Source of the DNA: CAZLNO01 sp964561005
GTDB lineage: Bacteria; Pseudomonadota; Alphaproteobacteria; Kiloniellales; Rhodovibrionaceae
Assembly (NCBI GenBank): GCA_964561005.1
Contig: CAZLNO010000070.1
Span: 1 to 22,021 of the forward strand
Length of the DNA: 22,021 nucleotides
Direction of reading: 5' to 3'
Positions 1 to 7,344 of the stretch are shown here, piece by piece. The notes beneath the pieces are model-generated. The model had not been told where the DNA came from. It worked only from the letters and a program-made list of their open reading frames with translations, and searched no databases. The first letter of the stretch is position 1. Every line of letters starts with the position of its first letter. Position numbers and translations under genes: made by a program.

Positions 1-1946
1 CTCGTCTCGCCGGCCCGATACTCCGGGACCAGGCGGCGCAGCGTGGCGCGCATGTCGTCGACGCGGCCGGCGGCGGCGTGGTCGGCCAGCTCGTCCAGGC
101 CCTTGCGCAGCAGCTCGATGTCGCTGGTGCGCGCGGCGGCGAGGCGCAGGCTGGGGTGGCTGGTGGGCAGCGTCTGCTCGCCGTCGTGGAACAGCTCCTC
201 GTGCAGCTTCTCGCCGGGGCGCATGCCGGTGTAGACGATGTCGATGTCCTTGCCCGGCGTCAGTCCCGCCAGGCGGATGACCTGCCGCGCCAGGTCCGCG
301 ATCTTCACCGGCTCGCCCATGTCCAGGACGTAGATCTTGCCGACGTCCGCCTCCTCCTGCCCGGCGATGCCCAGCGCCGAGGCCTGGAGGACGAGCTGCA
401 CGGCCTCGCGCACCGTCATGAAGTAGCGGGTCATCTCCGGGTGCGTCACGGTGACCGGGCCGCCGCGCTGGATCTGGCGCTGGAACAGCGGCACCACCGA
501 TCCGGTCGAGCCCAGCACGTTGCCGAAGCGCACGGTGACGAAGCGCGTGGCGTTCCCGGCGTCCGGCCTTCGTCCGCGCTCCGCCCCCCGCACGGAGAGG
601 TCGAGCGCCTGGCAGTAGCGCTCGGCCAGCCGCTTGGTCGCGCCCATGACGCCCGTGGGGTTGATCGCCTTGTCGGTGGAGACCTGCACCATGGCCTCGA
701 CGCCGTGGGCGCGGCTGGCCTCGGCGACGTGGCGGGTGCCGATGACGTTGGTGCGCACGGCCTCGATCGGGTTGGCCTCGGCGATCGGCACGTGCTTCAG
801 CGCGGCGGCGTGCAGCACCAGGTCCGGCCGCTCCTCGGCGAACAGGCGGTTCAGGCCGTCGCGCTCGCGTACGTCGGCCAGGACGGCGCGGCGATCCAGG
901 TCAGGCCAGCCCTCCGAGATTTCCAGGTCGATGTTGTAGAGCAGGAACTCCGCGTGGTCGAGCAGCACCAGCCGCGCCGGCGCGAAGGCCGCGGCCTGGC
1001 GGACCAGTTCCGAGCCGATGGAACCGCCGGCGCCGGTGACCAGCACCCGCCGCCCGGCGATCAGCCGCTGCATGGCCGCGCGGTCCAGGCTGACCTGCGG
1101 GCGGCCCAGCAGGTCCTCGATGGCCACGGGGCGCAGCTCCAGCTTGCGTCCGCCCGCCGCCGGGTCCCCGGCACCCGACTTGAACTCGGTCAGGCGGGGA
1201 AGACGCGACAGCGTCATGCCATAGGCCTCGGCGGCGTCCAGCAGGCGGGCCATCTGCTCGCGCGCCAGCGGCCGGGTGACGATCAGCCGCTGCGGCACCT
1301 TGCCGCGTCGGCGCAGCATGGCCACCGCGTCCTCCAGCCGGTCCAGGTTGCCCATGACCGGAACATTGTGGATCTGCCGGCCCACGCGGGTGCCCTTCTC
1401 GTCCAGGATGCCGACCGGCTGATAGGGACCGTGGCGGCTGCGCAGGGTGTCGCGGATGAACAGCTCGGCCGCGTCGCCGGCGCCGACCAGCAGCACCGGC
1501 ACGCGATAGGCCGCGCGCTCCAGCACGTGGTCGAAGCCGCGGTCCTTGAACACGCGGTACAGCAGCCGCGGCGCGCCCAGCAGGAAGATCAGCACGAACC
1601 AGCAGATCACCAGCGACGAGCGCGGCACCGCCTCCAGCCGCGTCACCAGGAAGGTCACCGCCAGGAAGATCAGCAGCGCCAGCGTTGCCGCCCGCATGAT
1701 CGCCATCAGGTCGGGCAGCGAGGCGTAGCGCCAGATGCCGCGATAGAGGTCCAGCGAGAAGAAGACGCCGGCGCACACCACGGTGAAGGTTCCCAGCGCC
1801 AGCATCATGTCGGCGTCGGCCAGATAGGCCCATACGCCCTCGCCCAGCCGCAGGCCCAGCGCGATCACGAAGGCCAGCGGCGCCGTCAGCACATCGTGCG
1901 CGAAGGCGATGGCGGCGCGCGTGCTGGCGATGCGGGGGCGGGGCAC
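1..1946 (-). CDS. Membrane-bound NDP-sugar 4,6-dehydratase (WbpM/CapD/FlaA1 long type), 3' end outside window
   Basis: Likely converts UDP-GlcNAc-type sugar nucleotides to 4-keto-6-deoxy sugars for surface polysaccharide. About 648 residues are visible and the frame is still open at the left edge. The N-terminal ~130 residues hold about four hydrophobic segments. A first Rossmann-like region contains VLLVGAGDAAE (151-161). The catalytic extended SDR domain starts with VLVTGAGGSIGSE (301-313). STDK (423-426), Met434 and Lys438 fit the Ser/Thr-Met-Lys triad typical of this branch, where Met replaces the usual Tyr. TGMRPGEKLHEELF near the end is also a family signature. The start is GTG at 1946, with AGGGAG nine bases upstream and an in-frame stop a little further up. 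A short insert around 449-466 (rich in Arg/Gly) precedes TRFVTVRFGN. It lies last in the rpe-to-dehydratase run, 76 bp after the glycosyl-1-P transferase, as in WbpL/WbpM pairs. Confidence 0.93.
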   Translation of the reverse strand, partial: MPRPRIASTRAAIAFAHDVLTAPLAFVIALGLRLGEGVWAYLADADMMLALGTFTVVCAGVFFSLDLYRGIWRYASLPDLMAIMRAATLALLIFLAVTFLVTRLEAVPRSSLVICWFVLIFLLGAPRLLYRVFKDRGFDHVLERAAYRVPVLLVGAGDAAELFIRDTLRSRHGPYQPVGILDEKGTRVGRQIHNVPVMGNLDRLEDAVAMLRRRGKVPQRLIVTRPLAREQMARLLDAAEAYGMTLSRLPRLTEFKSGAGDPAAGGRKLELRPVAIEDLLGRPQVSLDRAAMQRLIAGRRVLVTGAGGSIGSELVRQAAAFAPARLVLLDHAEFLLYNIDLEISEGWPDLDRRAVLADVRERDGLNRLFAEERPDLVLHAAALKHVPIAEANPIEAVRTNVIGTRHVAEASRAHGVEAMVQVSTDKAINPTGVMGATKRLAERYCQALDLSVRGAERGRRPDAGNATRFVTVRFGNVLGSTGSVVPLFQRQIQRGGPVTVTHPEMTRYFMTVREAVQLVLQASALGIAGQEEADVGKIYVLDMGEPVKIADLARQVIRLAGLTPGKDIDIVYTGMRPGEKLHEELFHDGEQTLPTSHPSLRLAAARTSDIELLRKGLDELADHAAAGRVDDMRATLRRLVPEYRAGET

Positions 1947-2022
1947 GAAGCGCGACTCCCTGAAAACGGCGACTCGGTTACAACTTCACGACCGGCAACC
2001 TAGCACGAAGGCCGGTGTGGAC

Positions 2023-3021
2023 CTAGGCGTTGCCGGCCTTGAGAAACAGCCCCATCAAGGCGGCGGCGACCACGGCCGCGCCGACCAGCCCCGGCACCGG
2101 CCAGCCCGCCGCCGCGAGAGTGGCGCAGCCGATCAGGAGCAGTCCGCCGCCGGCCACGTGACCGGCCGTGCGCGCGTGGCTCCAGCCGGCCTGCACGGCG
2201 CGCTGATAGGCGTGCTCGCGATGCGGCCGCCAGACCTTGACGCCCCGGAGCAACCGGCGCAGCAGCGTCAGCGTCGCGTCGGTCAGGTAGTACGCGGGCA
2301 GGATCAGCGCCGCCGCCCACTCGCCACTCGCCGCCGCGGCAAGCAGCAGGCCGCCCAGCAGATACCCCAGCCCCGTGGAGCCGACGTCGCCCAGAAATAT
2401 TGCCGCCGGCTGCCAGCTCCAGGGCAGATAGCCCACGACGGCCGCCGCCAGCAACAGCGCCGGCCAGAGTTCGGCGCGCGGCCAGCCCGCGACAGCCCCC
2501 ACGGCCACGAGGCCGAGGGCAATGACAAGCGACTCGGCCGCCGAGATGCCGTCGATGCCATCCATGAAGTTGAACAGGTTCACGAACCACAGCCAGGCCA
2601 GCCCGGCCAGCGCCCGGTCCAGCCAGAACGGCAGCCAGCCCTGGAACACCGGAGCCGGGTCCAGGACGGCGAGCCCCGCGGCCACGGCGGCGAGCTGCGC
2701 GAGCAGCCGCGGCCCCGCGCTCAGTCCACGCAGGTCGTCGACGAAGGACACCGCGCCCAGCAGCAACCCCAGCCCCAGCAGCGGCAGCAGGCCGGCGGGG
2801 GCCGGGGCGAACTGCGCGCCGGCCAGCCACGCCAGCGCGATGACGGGCAGCAGCGCCGCGCCGCCGCCGCGCGGCACCGGCCGGCTGTGCAGCGAGCGTT
2901 CGTTCGGCGCGTCGTACACCCCGGCGCGAATCAGCAGCCGCCGCACGCCCGCGGCCGCTGCCCAGGCCAGGGCAGCGGTCGCCAGGCAGGCGGCGGCGAG
3001 GAGGAGGGGCGGCAACGGCAT
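2023..3021 (-). CDS. Undecaprenyl-phosphate glycosyl-1-phosphate transferase, glycosyltransferase family 4 (WecA/WbpL-like)
   Basis: Polytopic membrane enzyme expected to transfer a HexNAc-1-phosphate from a UDP-sugar to undecaprenyl phosphate, the first step of an O-antigen or similar glycan. It has 332 residues, close to the family norm, with about ten hydrophobic segments. Family motifs appear in order: the Asp pair VDDLRGLS (94-101), NFMDGIDGI (151-159), FLGDVGSTGLGY (209-220) and the HREHAYQR loop (267-274). These acidic and His residues form the Mg/UDP-sugar site known from MraY/WecA. The PNERSLHSRPVPRGGG stretch (39-54) is typical of the WecA/WbpL branch and not of MraY. The ATG at 3021 lies 15 bp after the B3/B4 gene stop, with only a weak ribosome binding site, so translation may be coupled. 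The sugar transferred cannot be read from sequence; pairing with a WbpM-like dehydratase suggests a 6-deoxy-HexNAc. Confidence 0.93.
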   Translation of the reverse strand: MPLPPLLLAAACLATAALAWAAAAGVRRLLIRAGVYDAPNERSLHSRPVPRGGGAALLPVIALAWLAGAQFAPAPAGLLPLLGLGLLLGAVSFVDDLRGLSAGPRLLAQLAAVAAGLAVLDPAPVFQGWLPFWLDRALAGLAWLWFVNLFNFMDGIDGISAAESLVIALGLVAVGAVAGWPRAELWPALLLAAAVVGYLPWSWQPAAIFLGDVGSTGLGYLLGGLLLAAAASGEWAAALILPAYYLTDATLTLLRRLLRGVKVWRPHREHAYQRAVQAGWSHARTAGHVAGGGLLLIGCATLAAAGWPVPGLVGAAVVAAALMGLFLKAGNA

Positions 3022-3036
3022 CGGCGGTCGGAACGC

Positions 3037-3714
3037 TCACGTCCCGCCGACGTTGTCGAACACGCGGGTCTCCACGACCGTCGCCCCGGCGTGGCGGCGC
3101 AGCAGCGCGTCCGTAAGCGTCAGCGCCGCTTGCAGATCCGTGTCGGCCCGATCGAAGACGATCAGCACCATCAGCAGCCGGCGCGTCGCCGCCGTCACGG
3201 CGGTACGGGCGCTGTCGCCCGTGGGATTGCCGAAGGGGCCGTCGGCGTCGGCGAACAGCGGCAGGCCTTCGAGGTTGATCGGCCCGCGCCCGATCCCCTC
3301 GTAGCTCTCGCCGGCCGCGCCGGGCCGGAACAGCACCGGCGGGCGCAGGCGGTCGGCGTCGTAGGCGCCGATGCTGATGCCCGTCTCCAGCGACACCAGG
3401 TTGTTCACGTCGACGACGCCGTTGACCCGGTACAGGTCCTTGCCCTGCTTGACCCGGCGCAGCAGCGCCTCGGCCGAGGGACGATAGCGCGCGGGGTCCT
3501 TGCCCAGGGCCTTGTAGGCGCGCCGCGTCGCCGCGATGGCCGGCACCTGCGTCGGCGGCGTGTCGCCCGGTTCGACCTTGCGCCGGGCGGCGGCGTCTTC
3601 GACAGCCTGGCCGAGCGCCGCGTCATCCGCCGACGGCGCCACCTCGGCCTCGATGCATCCCAGGCGCACCGGGATCTCCGCCGCGGCGAAGGCCGGCGCG
3701 ATCGCGATCTCCAT
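3037..3714 (-). CDS. Stand-alone B3/B4 tRNA-binding-domain protein (COG3382-like)
   Basis: A 225-residue protein resembling the B3/B4 domain of the phenylalanyl-tRNA synthetase beta subunit, the domain that carries the editing site there. Stand-alone members of this family are common and mostly uncharacterised. Recognisable features are the YRPSAEALLRRVKQGK segment, then VNGVVDVNNLVSLETGISIGAYD, then a Gly-rich stretch with GNPTGDSARTAV near the C-terminal third. These match the fold core of the family. The chosen start is ATG at 3714, which shares one base with the stop of the heparinase gene (TGATG), implying coupled translation. An upstream ATG at 3747 would add 11 residues inside the previous gene. 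The protein is soluble, with no signal peptide. Its position in a glycan operon gives no obvious clue to its job; an editing or deacylation role is only inference. Confidence 0.8.
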   Translation of the reverse strand: MEIAIAPAFAAAEIPVRLGCIEAEVAPSADDAALGQAVEDAAARRKVEPGDTPPTQVPAIAATRRAYKALGKDPARYRPSAEALLRRVKQGKDLYRVNGVVDVNNLVSLETGISIGAYDADRLRPPVLFRPGAAGESYEGIGRGPINLEGLPLFADADGPFGNPTGDSARTAVTAATRRLLMVLIVFDRADTDLQAALTLTDALLRRHAGATVVETRVFDNVGGT

Positions 3715-5447
3715 CAGCGCTTTGCTCCCTCTCGCTTCAGGGCCCACTTCACGACGGTCTGCTCCGGCGCCGTATGCCCGGAAAGCACGATCTGGCGCGT
3801 ACGGCGCACGCTGCCGGGCTGTCCCAGGTACACGCTGTCCTCCAGCGCCAGCGCGGCGCCGGAGGCCCGGAAGCGCCAGCCGCCGCCGGCGCTCGTGCTC
3901 AGCAGCACGGCATTGCCGTCCTGTACCTCGCTGGCCCGCACGTCCGGGTGCAGGTGAAAGCGGACGGCGAAGGCCAGGCCGTCGGGTCCGGTGAGCGTGT
4001 CCTCGCCGCGGATGTCCTCCCCGTCGACGCTGACGTACAGCCGCCGCGCGTGATCCGTGCCGTACGCGCGGTGATAGCCGTCGTGCGCCATGTCGAGCAG
4101 GACGGCGCCGTCGTTCACCTCCCGCCGGCAGATGACGAAATCCGGTCGCCGTCCCAGGCCGCCCCCGGGCAACAGTTCGCTGGCGTTGGTCTCCGCCAGG
4201 CCCAGCGTGCTGTGCGCGGCGGTCGTGCGCTGGATGTCGCGCCAGAGCGGGTGACCCGGCTGCGCGCCGCAGTTCACGACGATGCGGTGCTTGCCCTCGC
4301 TCAGCTCGAAGGACAGCGTGCCCGCGTGGGCGTGGCGATCCAGGCCCGGCGCCGCCGGCTCGCCGGCGTCGGCGATGACCAGGGTCTTGCCGTTCTGGAT
4401 GCGCTGGAAGCCGCTCTGCGGCGCCGCCGTCTGCGTCCTGGCGCGCACCGCGGCGCGGCGCAGGGTGATGCGCAGCGCCTCGCGGTCCGCCTCCTGCGAG
4501 TCGTTGAACAGCGCCAGGCCGCCGTCGCCGTGCTGGAACATCTTCAGCACCGGCGCCATGCTTTCGATCGCCAGGGTCAGGCTGCGCGGCGGCTCGTGGC
4601 CGCCGGCCACCAGGGTGGCGCGCAGGTCGATCAGGTCGCGCAGCACCGCCAGATGCACCGAGGGGCTGCGCGAGGCGTGGCCGCCGTCGGGGTTGAGCTG
4701 GCGCGGCAGCTCCGATTCCAGCAGCGCCAGGCCCCGGCGCAGCCAGTCGTCACCGACGTTCAGGCAGACTCCGGCGTAGATCAGCCCCTTGACGGCGGCC
4801 AGCAGCTCGGCTCCTGTCGCGTCGGCCGGCAGCACGCGGCTCAGGTAGGTCGCCTGGCGCGCCGCCGAGTCGAACAGCCGCGCCTTGAAGGGATCGTCGG
4901 CGCTGGCGGCGAAGAAGGTGGACTGGCCCAGCCAGTGGGTCAGCCGCCGGCCCACGACGGCGGGCGCCCAGCCGCGCGCGCCGGGTCCGGGATGCCGGGT
5001 GATCCAGTCGCCCACGAGCTGCCGGGCCGCGCGCCGGGCCAGATCGCCCCCCAGCGCCCGCAGGTCGCGCAGCCACGCGAAACCGTGCAGTTCGGCCAGC
5101 CAGGCCGCGTCGGCCTCGCGCGGGGCCCACAGCGGGCTGGGCTCCGCGATGCTGCGGCCCAGGAAGCGCGGGCGGTTGTGCAGGATCGCCTGGCCGGCGT
5201 CCGGGTCTCCCGGCCAGGGGTCGGGCGGCTCGCAGCGCAGCTCCACCGGCGCATTCGGCCGCAGGCTCCAGCGGTAGACGGCCGTGGCGTGCAGTGGATG
5301 TTTCGCCGCGAACAGCACCTGCCGGAAGAGCAGCCGCGGTGGCAGCCGGCGCCAGGCCCGCACCGCGGCGGGCAGGCCCGCGGCGGCGCCCCGGCCGCGC
5401 CGGGGGGCGACCGGCGACTGCTGCTGCGCCGCCGCCTCCTGGGTCAT
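3714..5447 (-). CDS. Heparinase II/III family protein
   Basis: A 577-residue protein of the heparinase II/III-like family common in alphaproteobacteria next to rpe. The family includes polysaccharide lyases acting on uronate-containing glycans, but this branch has no established substrate. The N-terminal half is a helical toroid-like domain with WLAELHGFAWLRDL (116-129) and the conserved DGGHASRSPSVH (254-265). The C-terminal beta-rich half carries RHAHAGTLSFEL (371-382) and RTTAAHSTLGL (407-417), conserved patches with candidate catalytic and metal-binding His/Tyr residues. I see no clear Sec signal; the first 25 residues are Ala/Arg/Gln-rich. The ATG at 5447 is three bases after the rpe stop, with GGACAGGG upstream. 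It overlaps the B3/B4 gene by one base. Placement upstream of glycan-assembly genes suggests glycan trimming or turnover, which is inference. Confidence 0.9.
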   Translation of the reverse strand: MTQEAAAQQQSPVAPRRGRGAAAGLPAAVRAWRRLPPRLLFRQVLFAAKHPLHATAVYRWSLRPNAPVELRCEPPDPWPGDPDAGQAILHNRPRFLGRSIAEPSPLWAPREADAAWLAELHGFAWLRDLRALGGDLARRAARQLVGDWITRHPGPGARGWAPAVVGRRLTHWLGQSTFFAASADDPFKARLFDSAARQATYLSRVLPADATGAELLAAVKGLIYAGVCLNVGDDWLRRGLALLESELPRQLNPDGGHASRSPSVHLAVLRDLIDLRATLVAGGHEPPRSLTLAIESMAPVLKMFQHGDGGLALFNDSQEADREALRITLRRAAVRARTQTAAPQSGFQRIQNGKTLVIADAGEPAAPGLDRHAHAGTLSFELSEGKHRIVVNCGAQPGHPLWRDIQRTTAAHSTLGLAETNASELLPGGGLGRRPDFVICRREVNDGAVLLDMAHDGYHRAYGTDHARRLYVSVDGEDIRGEDTLTGPDGLAFAVRFHLHPDVRASEVQDGNAVLLSTSAGGGWRFRASGAALALEDSVYLGQPGSVRRTRQIVLSGHTAPEQTVVKWALKREGAKR

Positions 5448-5450
5448 GGC

Positions 5451-6116
5451 TCAGCCCTGTCCGCGCAGCTTGGCGATGTTGTCGGCGTAGGCCTCCGGCC
5501 CGCCCTTGAAGGTGGCGCTGCCGGCGACCAGGACGTCGGCGCCGGCGCGGATCGCCTCGGGCGCCGTCCGCGCGTTGATGCCGCCGTCGACCTCCAGGTC
5601 GATCGCGCGGCCGCTGTCGTCGATCATCGCGCGCAACTCGGCCAGCTTGCGGGTCGCGCGCGGGATGAAGGCCTGGCCGCCAAAGCCGGGATTGACGCTC
5701 ATCACCAGCACGAGGTCGGCCAGGTCCAGGACATCGGCGACCATTGCGACGGGGGTTGCCGGATTGATCGAGACGCCGGCCTTCTTGCCCAGCGACTTGA
5801 TGAGCTGCAACGCGCGATGCAGGTGCGGGCCGGCCTCGGGGTGCACCGTGATGATGTCCGCGCCCGCCTCGGCGAAGCGCGGGATGTAGGGATCGGCCGG
5901 GGCGATCATCAGGTGCACGTCGAAGGGCAGCGCCGAGTGCGGTCGCAGCGCCCGCACCACGTCCGGACCGATCGTGATGTTCGGCACGAAATGCCCATCC
6001 ATCACGTCGACATGGATGTAGTCGGCGCCGGCGTCGGTCACGGCGCGCACTTCCTCGCCCAGCCTGGCGAAGTCGGACGCCAGGATCGATGGTGCAATGC
6101 GAACGGCCTGCTGCAT
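5451..6116 (-). CDS. rpe: Ribulose-phosphate 3-epimerase
   Basis: Interconverts D-ribulose 5-phosphate and D-xylulose 5-phosphate in the pentose phosphate (or Calvin) pathway, in the cytoplasm. From the ATG at 6116 the protein has 221 residues, normal for the family. Visible signatures are IAPSILASDFARLG (7-20), HVDVMDGHFVPN (35-46), DVHLM (66-70), the phosphate loop VNPGFGGQ (141-148) and EVDGGIN (175-181). His35, Asp37, His68 and Asp177 fit the metal ligands, with Asp37 and Asp177 as the acid/base pair. An ATG 36 bases upstream would add a non-homologous leader, so the inner ATG is preferred, though neither has a strong ribosome binding site. It is first in the minus-strand run and divergent from the methyltransferase across 139 bp. 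The rpe-heparinase order recurs in alphaproteobacteria, so its place here is not specific to the glycan genes. Confidence 0.97.
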   Translation of the reverse strand: MQQAVRIAPSILASDFARLGEEVRAVTDAGADYIHVDVMDGHFVPNITIGPDVVRALRPHSALPFDVHLMIAPADPYIPRFAEAGADIITVHPEAGPHLHRALQLIKSLGKKAGVSINPATPVAMVADVLDLADLVLVMSVNPGFGGQAFIPRATRKLAELRAMIDDSGRAIDLEVDGGINARTAPEAIRAGADVLVAGSATFKGGPEAYADNIAKLRGQG

Positions 6117-6255
6117 GGCGTCGTGATTAACAGCCTGACCGGATGGCCGCAAGCGCCGGCACGCCGCGCTCCGTATCCCGACGCCTTGACGCCGGGCGCC
6201 GGCGCGCGAAGCTTATCCACGAGGCAGGAACGGACCACAGGGGACGCACCCGAGG

Positions 6256-7299
6256 ATGCCCGACGCGCTGACGAGATCCGCCTACGTGCTGGCCCAGGCC
6301 GCGCGAATCGGCGCCTACTTCGGACAGTACTGGCTGTCGGCCCGGATGACCACGCCGGTGAAGCCGTCGCGGCCGATCGCCGGGTCGACGCCAAAGACCA
6401 ACCAGATCCTGATCGACCTGGGCCGGCTGCTGGAGCGCGACTGGCGGAACATCGAGGCCGGGCTTTACCGCGTGCCGCACGATCTGCTGGCCGCGCCGGT
6501 GGACGCCGTGCGCACGGCGCCGCGCTACTTCCGCGACCTGCGGGAGGTGGAGCGGCGGCGCCATGCCGGCGTCAGTCAGGAGGTGTTCACGCCGGACCGG
6601 CGCCACCGGTATCCGCGCTACTACTTGCAGAATTTTCACTATCAGAGCGACGGCTGGCTGAGTCGGGAATCGGCGCGGCTCTACGACCACCAGGTGGAGG
6701 TGCTGTTCGGCGGCGGCGCCGACGCCATGCGCCGACAGGCGCTGGTGCCGCTGGCCCGCGTGCTGCGCCGGCGACGCGGGGGCGTGCGCGGGGCGCGACT
6801 GCTGGACCTGGCCTGCGGCACCGGCCGCTTCCTCACCTTCGTCAAGGACAACTACCCCAGGCTCGCGGTCACCGCCCTCGACCTCAGCCCGCATTACCTG
6901 GAGGCGGCGGCGGCCAACCTGCGGCCCTGGCGCGGCGTCGAGTTCGTGCAGGCGCCGGCGGAGGCGACGGGGCTGCCCGACGCGGCTTACGACGTGGTCA
7001 CCTGCATCTACCTGTTGCACGAACTGCCGGCCAAGGTGCGCCGCCAGGTGGCCGCCGAGGCCTTCCGGGTGCTGAAGCCGGGCGGCGCGCTGATCCTCGT
7101 GGATTCGGTGCAGCTTGGCGACAACCCCGGCTACGACGGCCTGCTGGAATACTTCCCCGTCGCCTTCCACGAGCCCTATTATGCCGACTATGTTCGCTGC
7201 GACCTGCGGGCGCTGTTCGCGGATGCGGGCCTCCAGGCCGGGGAGAGCGAGGTGGTCTACTTCTCCCGCGTCATGACCTTCGACAAGCCGGCGGTGTAG
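6256..7299 (+). CDS. Class I SAM-dependent methyltransferase with long N-terminal region
   Basis: A 347-residue protein. The C-terminal half is a Rossmann methyltransferase: motif I LLDLACGTGRF (182-192), acidic end of beta-2 in TALDLSPHYL (206-215), motif IV-like DVVTCIYLLHELP (246-258) and post-motif LKPGGALILVDS (273-284). The pattern is close to the UbiE/type 11 group, whose substrates are lipids, quinones or small molecules. The first ~180 residues are unusual for a simple methyltransferase. They hold a weakly amphipathic N-terminus and the conserved-looking YYLQNFHYQSDGWLS (122-136) followed by a GADAMRRQAL segment, a combination seen in a poorly studied methyltransferase subfamily. The ATG at 6256 has AGGGGA about 11 bases upstream. 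It is followed 45 bp later by the degenerate adenylate-forming gene on the same strand, so the two are probably one transcript. The substrate is unknown. Confidence 0.88.
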   Translation: MPDALTRSAYVLAQAARIGAYFGQYWLSARMTTPVKPSRPIAGSTPKTNQILIDLGRLLERDWRNIEAGLYRVPHDLLAAPVDAVRTAPRYFRDLREVERRRHAGVSQEVFTPDRRHRYPRYYLQNFHYQSDGWLSRESARLYDHQVEVLFGGGADAMRRQALVPLARVLRRRRGGVRGARLLDLACGTGRFLTFVKDNYPRLAVTALDLSPHYLEAAAANLRPWRGVEFVQAPAEATGLPDAAYDVVTCIYLLHELPAKVRRQVAAEAFRVLKPGGALILVDSVQLGDNPGYDGLLEYFPVAFHEPYYADYVRCDLRALFADAGLQAGESEVVYFSRVMTFDKPAV

Positions 7300-7344
7300 A
7301 GCGGGCCCGCGGCACCGGGCGGCGAGCCGGAAACGGTATTTCTC

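Noticed and set aside
901..1833. 310-codon minus-strand frame inside the dehydratase gene
   Set aside because: Wrong frame: the reading frame entered at GTG 1946 gives the complete WbpM-type motif set and continues past the left edge.
2000..3040. Minus-strand frame starting at GTG 3040 that overlaps the glycosyl-1-P transferase in another frame
   Set aside because: Its Arg/Ala/Gly-rich product has no motifs, whereas the frame starting at 3021 carries all transferase family signatures.
6213..6221. DnaA-box-like TTATCCACG upstream of the methyltransferase
   Set aside because: One isolated eight-of-nine match without a cluster, AT-rich unwinding region or replication genes; not evidence of an origin.
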